Source of the DNA: Larus michahellis
Taxonomy: Eukaryota > Chordata > Aves > Charadriiformes > Laridae
Direction of reading: 5' to 3'
Assembly: GCF_964199755.1 (NCBI RefSeq)
Contig: NC_133900.1
Span: forward strand, 76,244,727-76,308,726
Length of the DNA: 64,000 nt
The notes below the pieces were generated by a model. The model saw only the letters and a list, made by a program, of their open reading frames with translations, ran no database searches and was not told the DNA's origin. Position 1 is the first letter of the stretch; each line of letters opens with the position of its first letter. Of this stretch, positions 15,029-27,400 are shown one piece after another. Both the position numbers and the translations under genes were made by a program.

Positions 15029-15337
15029 CCCTGTCTCCTAAAAGTGACCTTTAGATTTGAGACTTCTAAGGAAAACCAATTGAACATCTCAACAGGCCTC
15101 TTAAAACCACCCCGCTCTGTGTTCTTTTGAGGAAGAAAACTGTATGTGAAGAAATAACGTGTTAAACTTTTTGTAACAGAAAATGTCTGGATACCTCTCT
15201 TCTAAGAATGTTCAAAGCTTTTATATAGAAGGCAAGGGGGAGGGAAAATCTATACAGCAGAGCAGCTATGATATGAAAGGGCACTCTTATAAATTAATTG
15301 CTGTGCTTATTTACTTTTTGACTGGGTTTTTTTCCAG

Positions 15338-15473
15338 GTCCTCCCATTATTCTATGGGCAGTCGAGCTTTTTCCCATGACAGTATTTTCATACCTGATGG
15401 GAGAACAGAGAGCGAGCAGGCCGTCCAAGCAATGTCACAGGAGAACGTTTTAGGAAAAGTCAAAACTCTTCAG
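15338..15473 (+). CDS. CRACD: CRACD exon a (first recognised coding exon)
   Basis: A pyrimidine-rich tract ending TTTTTTTCCAG precedes the exon and GTAAGA follows it. The frame reads [20 protein letters not shown] and ends GKVKTLQ, matching the mammalian CRACD N-terminus. The first base completes a codon begun upstream, and the exon ends in phase 0. The likely start ATG is at 15354; it has G at +4 but T at -3, so its context is not strong. Confidence 0.9.
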
Positions 15474-18400
15474 GTAAGAAATTGTCAGCGGGGGAAAAAA
15501 AATATTTAAAATGTAGTAGAAAATTATCTCCAGAATGTGTTAAATGTGGATAAAGGCGGGTTGCTTTTTCAATAGCCTTGGGGCAGTTTCTCAGCCACGT
15601 AAGTTGTTTGGCCAAAAGCCAGGTAAATAATTCAGATGATCTGCAGAAGGTCTAGGGTTTGGTCTTGAAAGGTACGGCAGTGACGCTGCAAGCGAATTTG
15701 CAGAAATGTCTGCATCTCGTGGAACTCATTTGGATTGAAGTCATGGTTTTGGCATGTCCTGATCTGTGTGCCTGAGACCTACAGATGTGGTACTGAGTGA
15801 AAAAATGAGGGTGGTGCTGGTGGCAGGGAATGGCATGCAGAGTGAGACTTCTTCACAAAGCTGAGTTCGTTATCCTTTTCTACCGAATAATTTTTTTTTC
15901 TCCTTCTTTTTCTCCCTGTCCTTTCAATGGTTCTCATGTAAGGTGGATCTGTTCATCTCTCCAAAGCAAACAGCACATAAGTAACTACACAAACAACACA
16001 TTTGGATATTTGCTTCTAAAGAGCTTTAAATGACCTGCTTTCCTTTCCAGAACTCTGTCCCGTCAGGGCTCTATTTTTTTGCTTTACTTCTTGTACATCT
16101 CTAAGATTCCCAGCTCTATGCCTATCTAGACCTTGTCGTTTCAGTTTATTGCTCAGGATGCTGACACGTCCTGTCAAAATGCTGATAAATTTTTAATGCT
16201 GTGTACGCGCCGTTACCCTGTAGCTGAGTAGTAAAACACCATTGATTTCTTTTACCTCTGAAGTCTGCCCGCAGTACATCTTCTCTGGTGAGCGAGAGGT
16301 CATGCATGGTAGACAGATCCAACCTTCAGGATGAAATTGTTCCTTCTGCCTGCCCGGTGCTGTCAGCAGACAGAGCACCTGAACAGCCTTGTCTCTGCTG
16401 ACTGTGGATGAACGTTGAAGTCGAAATCACACTAAGACAGCTCCAATTTCTCTGTGCTGTTTTTTCAGCTTGAATTTCCCTGGGTCGGGTAGATTCAACG
16501 CATGCTGCTTTCCGGGCTAGAAACCATTGTATTTTAAATGACTGCTGACTCTGGGCAAAGACGTGAGGTTGGACCTGTCTTGCAGAATGCTTGAGCGTCC
16601 TTTGTATACAAAGCCCACTGACTTCTCTTGGATCTGTTGTATTGGCTTCAGTACATTAGCTTTTCCCTGAACACCTTTTCACTTTGTAGGAGTGGCTTCT
16701 CCCATTTCCAAACTCACCTGAAAATTCCCAGTGGAAATTATTGCCTTCACTAAAGTCAGAGACGCGATAAAAAGTACAGTTACTGCAATTGTTAACAACC
16801 ACCTTCACTAAGCCAATGGTAACTCAAGAAAATTAAAGCAAGAATAGTCACTCTTGAAAGCCACAAAATAAATAGCCAGCAATACACTCTTGCTTGTATG
16901 AACCATGAGCCTTTTTTTGGGGTGGTTACATGAATGTATTTTAAGGGGGAGTGTTTTTTCAGCTGCTTGATGTCAAAAGTATGCTTAAATTTTTATTTAA
17001 AACTGAAGGACAGCAGTTAATTTTTAAAATATAGCTGCCACTTGGCCTATAACAACATTTCCAATGTTGTTTTCCCGCTTTGTTGATGATGGAGATACCC
17101 AGGGCTACCCACTCAAACAGAATGCAAGCGCATAATAGATTGCAAATGACACTTTTAATTATTTATGTATTTACATGGAAGTTATATATTGATCGAAATG
17201 GCCATGGATTTCTTTCAGAACCCATGGAAAGGCTCCTTATAAGAAGCCCAGGGGCCACCTCTGGATTCTGCAAAACCTGCTGCCCAGCACAAAACTGTCC
17301 CCATTTCCCCAGCCATGATTTCTGCAACTATTCCCTGAGTTTTAGGACAAGACCACGCCAAAATCCCATTGCACATTTTTAGGTTGACCTTAGAGCTGAG
17401 TCCCAGGTCTGACCAGTTATTTGAACCATCATTCCTGTCTGAAGGTTGTATGCACTCCATACCCCATCCTTTTTTTTCTGATGTACTATTCTAAGAGGAT
17501 ACTGTGTTTGCTGCATGATTTGCAGTCACAGAAAACACCGATAGTCGCTCCCCAGTTATCAGAAGCTTGCATCTACTTTTAAGTGCCTTTCTGCAAGCTC
17601 ACTCCCACTGGGAACCTCTGTATTTCTTCAAGTGGTGGAACAAGAGGAGACAGTCACCTCTTCTGAAGAGCGTTCCACTCCTTAAAACCAATTCTGCGGC
17701 CAGCTCCTGGTAAAGTCATTGCTTCGACACCAGCATTCCTGTGGTTTTGCCCAGACTTGCATGTCACGGTGGAAGCACAGCATTTCCAGTTTCCATTTGC
17801 CTGGCAAGGTGCTCCTCAGTAAAGAAGCGCTGCCAGGACTCCATGCCCTGTGCTGGCTCTGAACTCGCTGTATTCCAAACGGAGAAAAAAAAACCCTACA
17901 GATCCTTTTCCAGGATTTTTTTGGGGGGTGTTAGAGTGAACATTCCTGGAAAACTTAAATCTTTTTTGGAAGAGGCACTGTGCTTACAAGCCCACCCGAT
18001 AGCATGGTGAAAAGGGTTGTGAAATCGACTAGAAATGTAAGCCATTTAATACTGACGGTGCTGGATCTCATCCTGCTGACCGCCAAAGTGTTTCCCCCTT
18101 CTCGCCTTGCATTTCTGCTGACTTCAGAGTGTCGACGAAGCCACAATAAAATGTCGTGTAATGGTGCCAAACTCTGCAGTGGTGTGGGCGGCATATGCAC
18201 CAGCTCGGCTTCTTATTGTAGGAATTCTCTCTCTCTCTCTGATTATGTGCGCAAGGTAAATCAGTTCTTTCTGGAATAGCTCTCATTTCTTTTTTTATTG
18301 ATTTTCAGATTGGCAGCATTCATCTTATCAGGCTTTCTGTGAATGCGTTTGGTCGTGTTCAAAGGTTTTAGCGTGTGCTAAACTTAGCTGGGATTCTGTG

Positions 18401-21400
18401 GTTCCGTGTGTGAGCAGTCGGGCTGAGAAAAGCCTGACCCCTTGTTCACCGCCAACACCCTTTGTGTACCCTGAAGGTATTTTGTGTTGGCTCCAGCCAT
18501 CGGCTGCTGTAAAAGCCGTCTTTTCCTTGTCCTTTGGATCTGCAGAGATTGATCATTACCTAGTTCTCAATATCCAGCGCAGAAAGCCAGCCTGAACCCG
18601 TTCCCACACAGAGACGGTACCGGGCGCTGGTGCTCTTAGTGCGGGACTCACTGAAGTTTCTTGGGATCTGGTGCTTTACCTCCCATACGGGACTGTGAAT
18701 GAGACACAAGGAAAGTTTAAAATCTCAATCTAGCAGGGTGTCAGAACAAACCTAAAAGAAACTCTGTGAGATTGTTTTTACGTCCTTCCCTTTCATAAGC
18801 CAGCGCTGTGGGGTTTTTTTCTTGCGTCAAAGCACGTTAGATACACTTGCTCACATTTTGCAGCTGTGACTCTTCTTCCTTCTGCTGATATTTGCCAGAA
18901 ATTAACTGAATGACAGTTTTTTCATTTTTGCTGAATGACATTCAGCAAATGAACTGAAGACAGTTTTTGTTTCAGACCCACAAAACCTGCAGCAGGTAAA
19001 ATGGAGACTTGTTTTGAGTGTTAGCGTCTTGATGCGTCTAAGCCTTTATCTCCCTTTTGCTGTGACAAACCCATGGTGTGTCACTGCTGCTGCCTCTGGA
19101 GGCAGGGGGACACCTTGTTCTCCACCTCCTGCCTTCACTGAAGGTATCCCGGGTTATCTGGCACCCATGAGGCTGCGGCAGTCACCTGCACGAAGTGTTA
19201 AAGGCTGACTACGGCATATGGCTTACTGCATTTAGGATCTACTGGGCTACACCTTTTCTGTCTCATGTGGCCGCATGGTTTAAAACAAACAAACCCTCTG
19301 CTCTGTAAATTTGTAAATTCATTACACGGATATTAATTATGATAAAACATGTCTTGGCAATCCAGACTTCTTGGTCAAATTCTAAAGGTCCACTTTTTAG
19401 ATTCACACTTGCCTGGCTTTGTAACGAGGAATGTCCCCCACCATTTTCTTCCTCTTTGTAATGAGGAATGTCCCCCATTGTTTTCTTCCTGTCAGACCTA
19501 ATGAGTCTTCAGTTTTGGATCCCATTTCTTTTAGTCATAGCGTGTCTTAGTCAATGATCAAGACAGTGCTTCCCGTACTGTGCATCGCACATCTGTATTC
19601 TACCAGCCATTCCCATTGTTGTTTCTGTCTGATGTTGCCCAGATCTCAACAAGGCTACAAATTCGTTTGCTAAACCTCAAATCTATTATCTTTTAATTTG
19701 ATGCTCTGCAGTTTATAGACTTGGGAGTGAATTTTCACTGTGTGATTGCCCAGCTTTGTATTTCTTACAATGCGGTTCTTTGCTGCCAATATTTCCTAGC
19801 GCCACTGCAGACTAATTGGTTTCTTCACGTTTGACAATTGTTTTCACTTTATAAACTGAATTTATCATTTTTTCTTAATTATTCTAGCAGTTCTGGAGCA
19901 GACCCCCTTTTTCCTATGATCGTATTAATTAAGTATCTTCAGGCTTCTCCAGAAAGTCTTGCTCTTAACACGTGACCATCTGTAAGTGGTCCATTGCCAC
20001 CATATACCGAAATCTTCATTTGCCTCTAGATTTGCTGCAAATACATATCTCTAGAGATCCATACACAGTTTGCTTCTTCAGCATTCTTTTATTTTGGGGT
20101 CTTCCACAGCTTCTCTGGGCAACCTGTTCCAGTGTCTCACCACCCTCACAGTAAAGAATTTCTTCCTGATATCTAATGTAAATCTCCCCTCTTTCAGTTT
20201 AAAACCATTACCCCTCATCCTGTCGCTCCACTCCCTGATCGAGAGTCCCTCCCCATCTCTCCTGTAGCCCCTTTAGGTACTGGAAGGGGCTCCAAGGTCT
20301 CCCCGGAGCCTTCTCTTCTCCAGGCTGAACAACCCCAGCTCCCTCAGCCTGTCCCCACAGCAGAAGTGCTCCAGCCTCTGACAATCTTCATGTCCTCCTC
20401 TGGACCTGCTCCAACAGGTCCATGTCCTTCTTGTGCTGAGGACTCCAGAGGTGCTCACAGTATTCCGTCCCTGGAGTGCTACATCCCTGGTGTGTGTGGT
20501 CCCTCCAGCTGCTGTTTCACTGTGTAATTGTCATAGGTGGTAGCCATGCTGGTTTGGTGCTGAGGATGGTCTGTAAATCCTGTGGGAAATAGCTGTCCAC
20601 TGGCTGCAAACAGAGGGACTGGGAGAGCCCGCTGGAGTTGATAAGGCTGGAAGTGGAAGGTGCAGGCAGGAAGCCTTCATCTCTGTCCTTCTGCTCTGTC
20701 TGCCAGCTAGATTTCGGAGCAGGACAGTGATTTCTGACTGCTAAATTACAAGCCTTCTTGCCCAAAACCAAAAGAGAGCCGGTTCATTTAACTGAGACCA
20801 ATATGCATCTATGGAGAGATCCAAAAGGGTATCTAAATACCCTGTGCGTGGCTGTGCAAAGGTAGAAGAACAAAATGCCATGCCTGCAACTTCTAATGAC
20901 ACGAGTTGCAAATAATCCTTAGGCAGCCATCATCCACATGCTGTCAGCACAGGGATTCTCAAGTACAGAGGATTTATAGTTTTGTGTTCAGAAATTTATG
21001 TCTAACTGAAACTTTCGAGAAATTTAAAGCAGGTGCTGCTTTTCAGGGAATACATCCTCTTCTCACCAGCCTTGCGGCTTACATTGATGTATCTCTCCAT
21101 CTCTGGGTTGGACTGTGTGTGTTCTTCCAAGTAAAAGTTGTGGGTTTTTTCTTTTCTTTTGGGGTCGATGCATTTTTATGGTTTTTACAATTGACCAGGT
21201 ACAGAATGTATCTGTATGATTTTTTTTTTGAGACAGGATAATTGCATTGTAGTTAGAGTATAAGCACATTTTTAAAAAGAAAAAGGAGCAGGTTTTACAT
21301 TGCTCTTTGAAAGCAATAAGAATAAATTTGCTCAGCGGTAACAATAAGTTATTTCAGATTCTGACATTTGGTATTCAGCATCAGCTTTGGAGATTAGAAT

Positions 21401-24400
21401 GCACTGAAAGAAACCGGCCAACGGAAAGCTACTAGTGGTGTTCATTTAAGCTAAATTAGTTTAAAAAATGTCAATAAATAAATAAGTAATGTGAGAGCTA
21501 TGAGTTTCCTCTTCAATGTTCAAATTAAGTTATGCAAGTCTCAGCAAAGAAACTTTTAAAACTTTGACATAATGTAAAAAAACCCACCTGTGTACAGTGC
21601 ATAAATATCGAGGATACTCTATATCCTGGAAATATCAGGAAAATAACATTCTAAACTGTTATATAGACCAGTACGCATTTTTACAGCAGAGCTCTCAAGC
21701 ATCCCTGATGACAATTAAAAAGGCCATTCTTTAAGCATAATAGCTCCATCCCCACACAACTCCCACCATGCATTGCACACAGTAGATCATGAACTTGATC
21801 AGAAAATCAAGAGAATAACACGCCATCCCTTCCTCCAAAACCCATTCCAAGCAATAGGTACATGTGGGCATGTTCTCGCCGTGGAACAGGTGCCCAAATC
21901 CTTAGTTTCTTGGGTAGTTGCTCGGGTAATGCTGACAGTTCCAGTTTTCTGCCTGGGAGAACTATTTGTCTAGGAATACGGCTTTTGTAAGAAGAAAGGA
22001 GCAGCCTCGAGTTAGAAAACACGTTATCAAATTAAGAAGCTATTCTGAAGTAATTTTCTACCAGCACCACGGGACGTGCGGGAACAGAGCAGAATTACCT
22101 CTCTCACACTATCTAATAAAGACTGGTTTGCTCTCTCCAGCTCTCATTTACGCTGGTGGAAACACGTAAGATTTCAAGCCAGAGAGTTGCACTGCTAACA
22201 CAAAAGCTCGGGAGAACTTGGTGAAACCCTTGCCTTTCCGCTATGGGTGCACCGCCAGTAATCTGGGCAGGAATAAAACTGGCATTCAAAGCTGCCCACT
22301 ATGCCAAAATGAGGTACCTGATGAATTCCATTACCTTCTGCCAAAATCCAAATGGGCATAAATAATGCGTAACTCAATGAGGAGACTGACAAAAACTATT
22401 CTAATTTAATAATCTGATTATAAGGAGTCTCTGCACGTACTTTTTGTCTTCATAATTCAATATTGAAACGTGGTAATGTTTTGGGGTAATACAGATAAAC
22501 TTTTTGCGAGAGTCTAGTCCACTGGGCAACGATGGCAAGCAAGACTGATCTGACCTGAATCATTTTAGAGGTCCATCACTGCTACTAAAGCACGTCTTCC
22601 CTTGCCAGCTGCTCACCTAAGCCATGCCACTGATTATGGGCTATAGGAAAAAAAAATAAAAATCTTTGTTTTACGTTCTATCTGCTCCAATTTTCTGCAG
22701 CTCCCAGCAGCGTGCTCATGTCAGGGGTCCGTCTATGTACCCCTGAATAGAAGCTGCACAGCTGAACTGGGTATTGCTGAGCTGTAGGTGTTCATAGTAA
22801 CACAAGACAGAAATGAGAGGTCTCCTTTGGAGAATTTTCTGTGCTCGAGAGAGAGTAAAGCAGGAAAATAGCTCCACAGTTGGTTCCTTCCTTCCTAACT
22901 GAGAATGATTCTTTGAAATATTTCAGGAAGCTAATCCATCAATAAGTGTTCCTTACTCCATGTGCTCCTTCCAGAGAATTTCTTTTAACTCTTTTGCAAA
23001 AAGTTCACGTTCAGGGGCTGTATGGTATGTGTCTCTGCAGTAGCCAGGGCTGTAATTTCTCCAATTCACCCTACCAGAGGACAGATACTATATAGTACTT
23101 ATTTGACTCATCTTACGCTTGATATAATTCAAGAGTACCTTCTTGTAACGCTTGAGAGAAGATTACTTCAACAAGGAAAATAAATGGTGGCAAAGCTCTT
23201 TCATCCATTCATCTACTGCATGTCTCCTGCATAAACTTCTTTGTGCGAAAGCGGGGACGTGGCAGTGCACGTGAGCATGAGCAGACGTGTTTGTGCGCAT
23301 TAAAAGAAGCTGGATTTCTCCTCCTTTGAGAATTTGCCTCCTCTAAGGCAGGGTTATGCCAAGCCATTAACATTTAAAACTTACGACTAAACCTTACAAT
23401 TAGGATATCTTTAAGAACTACAAATGCATGAGATGCAGGGTTTGGGGGCTGGAGAGGAAAAAGTTTGCCTTTTGGAGATGTTTTAGCTTCTCAGTGTACA
23501 CTTGGCTCATGATTTCATTTCTTTGCAACAGTAAGGCTTCATAATTAGCTTGTATAAACAAAGTCTTAACCTAGGACATAGATTTTAAAAAAATAAAAAA
23601 GAAGGAATGTTTCAAAATTCACGATAAGTTTTCAAAAGTTGGCAACGCTGATGAGAACTCAAGTCGATCACCCGCAATTGGAAGTCATGCAGTAAATTCA
23701 TGACCTTGGTCACTTTGAGGGGAGAAAGAAGACGAGGTGGCCACTGCGTTTCAGCAATGTGAGCCTCAAGTTGGTCTTTTTGTCCGGAGTCAGAAGTTGC
23801 CCTGAGTGTTCCCGTGCAGCTTTCACATGGAGAAGTGCTAGACTTGGCTTGTTTTGCTCATAACGTAAATAACTTTGCTTTCTTTTCTTGTTTTTCAGCA
23901 ACAGTTGGCCAAGAACATAAAATTTGGGCAGCCTCCACAAATGACAGTTTCCGCGAGGACAATGGGGGAGGCAAACGCTGGTATAGTAGAGGACGTGTTG
24001 CTCAGTAGCCCCATGGAGATCGAGACTCAGCAGGACGCGGTGATCTCAGACAGCGGTAATAAAGTAAGCGCTTTAAATCGACATATTCATGGCACTATAG
24101 TGGTATTAAAACAGGAAAGTTCACTGGGGCTTAGCAGATGTCTCCGGTGAGGCGTATCTGAGCGCAGCGGGCTGTTTTATGTGGGTGGGATCTCTCAGCT
24201 CGTGCTTCTTGGACCGGCGAGAAGCGAGTGCTCTTGGCACCCTGAGCCGGGTCCCACAGAATTACCGGTTTGAACGTCTGCTCTGAACTTCCAGCAAAGC
24301 AGACATCACTCGCAGCGTAGCTAGAAGACAGGAAATTTTTTTTTTCCTGAGACGGAAAACGTCTTGAAATATGGACTTCCCCGCATGGAAAATTGTGCAC

Positions 24401-27400
24401 AGCGTCAAATGGCAAAAAAAAGAAAAATCGTTCCAAAATGAGAGGGGTCTGGAGCCTAAATCCATAAAATCCTGTGTCTTGGGGTAAATATCTTTATTTC
24501 TCATGGACAGGAACTGAAGGCAAAGAAGGGGGAGAAACATTTTGAGACTCCTCCCTAAATCCAAATGCCTGGTATAATTCAAATAATTATTCAAATTATC
24601 CATGAAGATTTTGACACTGGGAACTGTAGGCGTTTGGGTGTCCAGAAAGCGCTTGTTCAGGCAGTGAAGAAACACGGCGAGTGACGGAAGCTCTCTGCAA
24701 ATCCTCCACGGCGAGACTGGTTCTGTGTGTTGCTGTAACGGCTGAATGGAGCACGGGGGACAGAGGGACACCCTTCCCTGCCCGGAGGAGGCTGACTTTG
24801 TGCCTGGGAACCCTTGGGGAAGGCATGCAGGAAGCCACTATGTGCGTGCAGCCCCTGAGATCCTGGAGGGACAGCAGGGCATGCGGCTCAGCCGGTGTTT
24901 GCTGGCGCTAGTGCCAGCTGTGTGAAAGGCAAAGGCAGTAAGTGTCCTCCGCAGCTCGTGCTTGTGTTCAGCCAAACACACAGAAAGGTTTATGGCTGAG
25001 GTGGCCCAAATTCTTCATCAGTCTTTGAGGGGCAATATAGCACTTGTGTGACCACATCCCTCATGGCTGTGGTCAGATCTGGCAGGGAGCCAGGTGTTTG
25101 CGTACAGGAAAGCTGGGGAGGGGCAGTTTGCAAGGGCATGTAGCGATAGGACGAGGGGCAATGGTTTTAAACTAGAGCAGGGCTGGTTTAGATTAGATAT
25201 TGGGAAGAAGTTCTTTACACTGAGGGTGGTGAGACACTGGCACAGGCTGCCCAGAGAGGTGGTGGAGGCCCCATCCATGGAGACGTTCAAGGCCAGGCTT
25301 GATGAGGTTCTGAGCAACCTGATCTAGTTGAAGATGTCCCTGCCTACTGCAGGGGGGTTGGACTAGATGGCCTTTAGAGGTCCCTTCCAGCCCAACACAT
25401 TCTATGATTCTATTTGGGTAGGACCTGCACGGTCACGCCTCTCCCTCAGCACTCTGGAAGGATAAAAATGCAGTCAAAGTAAGGTATATTCCTCGTGCTT
25501 CACAAATACTCCCTTCTGAAGCAATCAGTTAAGGTGAATCAAGACTATCCTGTGCACAGTAAAAGTGCAGAGTGATTTCGGACAGGCTTTGGCTCTGCAC
25601 CCTGGTACTAGGCGAGACTCTGTGTTTGGTACCGACGTACATTCTCCGCAGACAGCCTTCTTGCTGGGTCCTGCAGGAGACCCGAATGTCACCTCGTGAC
25701 CTCCAGCTTGATGGAGAAAATAATTCCAGCACTAGAAAGACTTCAGAGTATTTTTGTGTAATAAAGTGGGAGAGATTCAGTCCTTACCACCTCTACTCTT
25801 TTAAATATTATGTTTTGAAACTAAAATTAACTCTCCTCTGCAGAGTTCTTTATCCAAATACTGAAGGAGCAAACATCCCCACTCAGAGGAGACTGCAGAC
25901 ATGGTCAAACCAGTTGTACCTGCATGGGGTCAGCCGGAGCACTGGGCTTTTTCTCTTACTGCGCTCAACTCACTATTGCTTTATCAGAGATTCCTGGTGC
26001 ACAGCACCTTGCCTGGTTTCTGCTCCTCTCTCTGCTGTTGGCCTTGTAACTCCTTTGCGTGGTTACCTGCATAGGTGCTGGGGGGACGGGCTGGTTTCTG
26101 CCAGGAGTCAGCGGCCAGGACCGCCCGGCGCTGCTCTACTTCAAACAGGTCTCCCGTCTTGCTTTGGGACTCCTGATTTTCCCGACCGAGTAACTTGGAT
26201 GGATGGCAAGAGTTCTGGGTTTCATTTAACCTCTATTTGTGAAGCTGATTTTTCAGCCTTTATGCTAACGATCATGGGCGCCTGGTGTACCAGGATCCCA
26301 ACGTTCATTGGGCTATGAAGTAAAACTGGGATATAATGACTAAAACCAATGTTTCTGGGTGTGACGGACGCTGCTTCAAGCCTTGCGCCTTAAAAATCCC
26401 CTCCTGTGAGATGGCTTGGAGAGGGTCGGTAGCTCAGGAGTCCTGGGGACTGGTGGGCTCCGATTTGCTTCGTAGGAAGGGGAGTCGCCAAGAACCTGGA
26501 GCCGAAACTCTTTGCGGCAGAGCTGATGCCTGGTCAGGGTCCTGTGTTTTTTCCTTAGGCGTAGGTCAGGCGGAAATAAAGTTATATGGAGCTGACTGAA
26601 AACCTTCAAAGCTGTGCTTTTTCTTTTGATTTGGAACCTGGCTATCTTGTTAAGGAAGCGTGAGTGTTTTGCCTTTTGTAGTGTCTTGTAGCAACTGCTT
26701 CTGTAGAGACAGCAGTGATCCAAGGAGCAACAAAGAGAAAATCATAGCATTTAGGAACAAGAGTTGTTTATCCGTCAATCCTGCAGTGACGGGAAACAGG
26801 GTAAAAATCCTGCTCTAACTTGCATGTTTTCACAAGTCCTTTAAACTCTATTCATTAGATCCTTTATATTTTAATATCTAGCTGTGGTAATCTTCTTCTT
26901 TTCTAGTTCAGTGACACTCCAGATTTCTTGAGACCAATGAATTTGCCTGGAATGGGACACGAGGTGGAAGAAAAGGTAACAAAACTTTTACACTCAGTTC
27001 GCACCACGTTAATTTCTAATTTCACTTATTAGAAGCCTGAGTGCCCGTGTTTGCCTTAACGCACGTTTCATTTTCTCGTGACCGCCCAAGTTTTTGTGAG
27101 CGATGCGCAGTTTGGGGGCCGGTAAATAAGCAATAACTGAGATTGAGAAATCTGTAAGAGCTGATGGGAAGAAACAGCAGAAGTCGGTCCCTGCCAGTCT
27201 TGCAGCATTCCTGCATTTGATGTATTAATCACAGAGCCATAATTTTCATAAGTACTTCTACCACTTTGTTATGCCTACAAGTAATTCAATAAGCGTATGC
27301 AAAATGTTCCATCAGCTTTTAAGTAATTGGTTGCCTAATTAGCATGTGTTTAACCTGTGAAGATTACAGAGCCGTCTTGGAAACAATGTATGTGATTTTC

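Larger units (their letters stand above)
1..15337. other. Non-coding DNA, probably upstream CRACD intron
   Basis: No exon or gene can be supported in these 15 kb. Open frames are short, on both strands, and none resembles a protein I know or carries a convincing splice or start context. The mammalian CRACD gene has very long 5' introns, so the simplest reading (inference) is that this is intron upstream of the first recognised coding exon. Contents seen: an A/C-rich AAAAC-type simple repeat near 301-330, a GC-richer repeat-like block near 7960-8480, a CR1 3' fragment just before 15.03 kb, and scattered A or T runs. Confidence 0.6.
15474..23898 (+). other. CRACD intron after exon a
   Basis: Intron of 8.4 kb. 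It contains a 37-bp perfect-length tandem pair at 19418-19491, a minus-oriented CR1 copy at about 20098-20467, and a short CT run at 18223-18240. Open frames here have no recognisable protein. Confidence 0.85.

Noticed and set aside
18223..18240. Short CT-dinucleotide run as a possible polypyrimidine tract of an exon
   Set aside because: No AG-bounded open frame with recognisable sequence follows.
24262..24771. 169-codon minus-strand open frame
   Set aside because: Lies in a CRACD intron, resembles no known protein, and begins and ends without gene signals.
25094..25327. 77-codon frame resembling a repeated peptide, also seen at 62965-63231
   Set aside because: Both are translations of the CR1 3' region on the same relative strand, not genes.
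25572..26318. 248-codon plus-strand open frame in a CRACD intron
   Set aside because: No recognisable family, no shared composition with real exons, no supporting signals; likely chance in a GC-richer patch.
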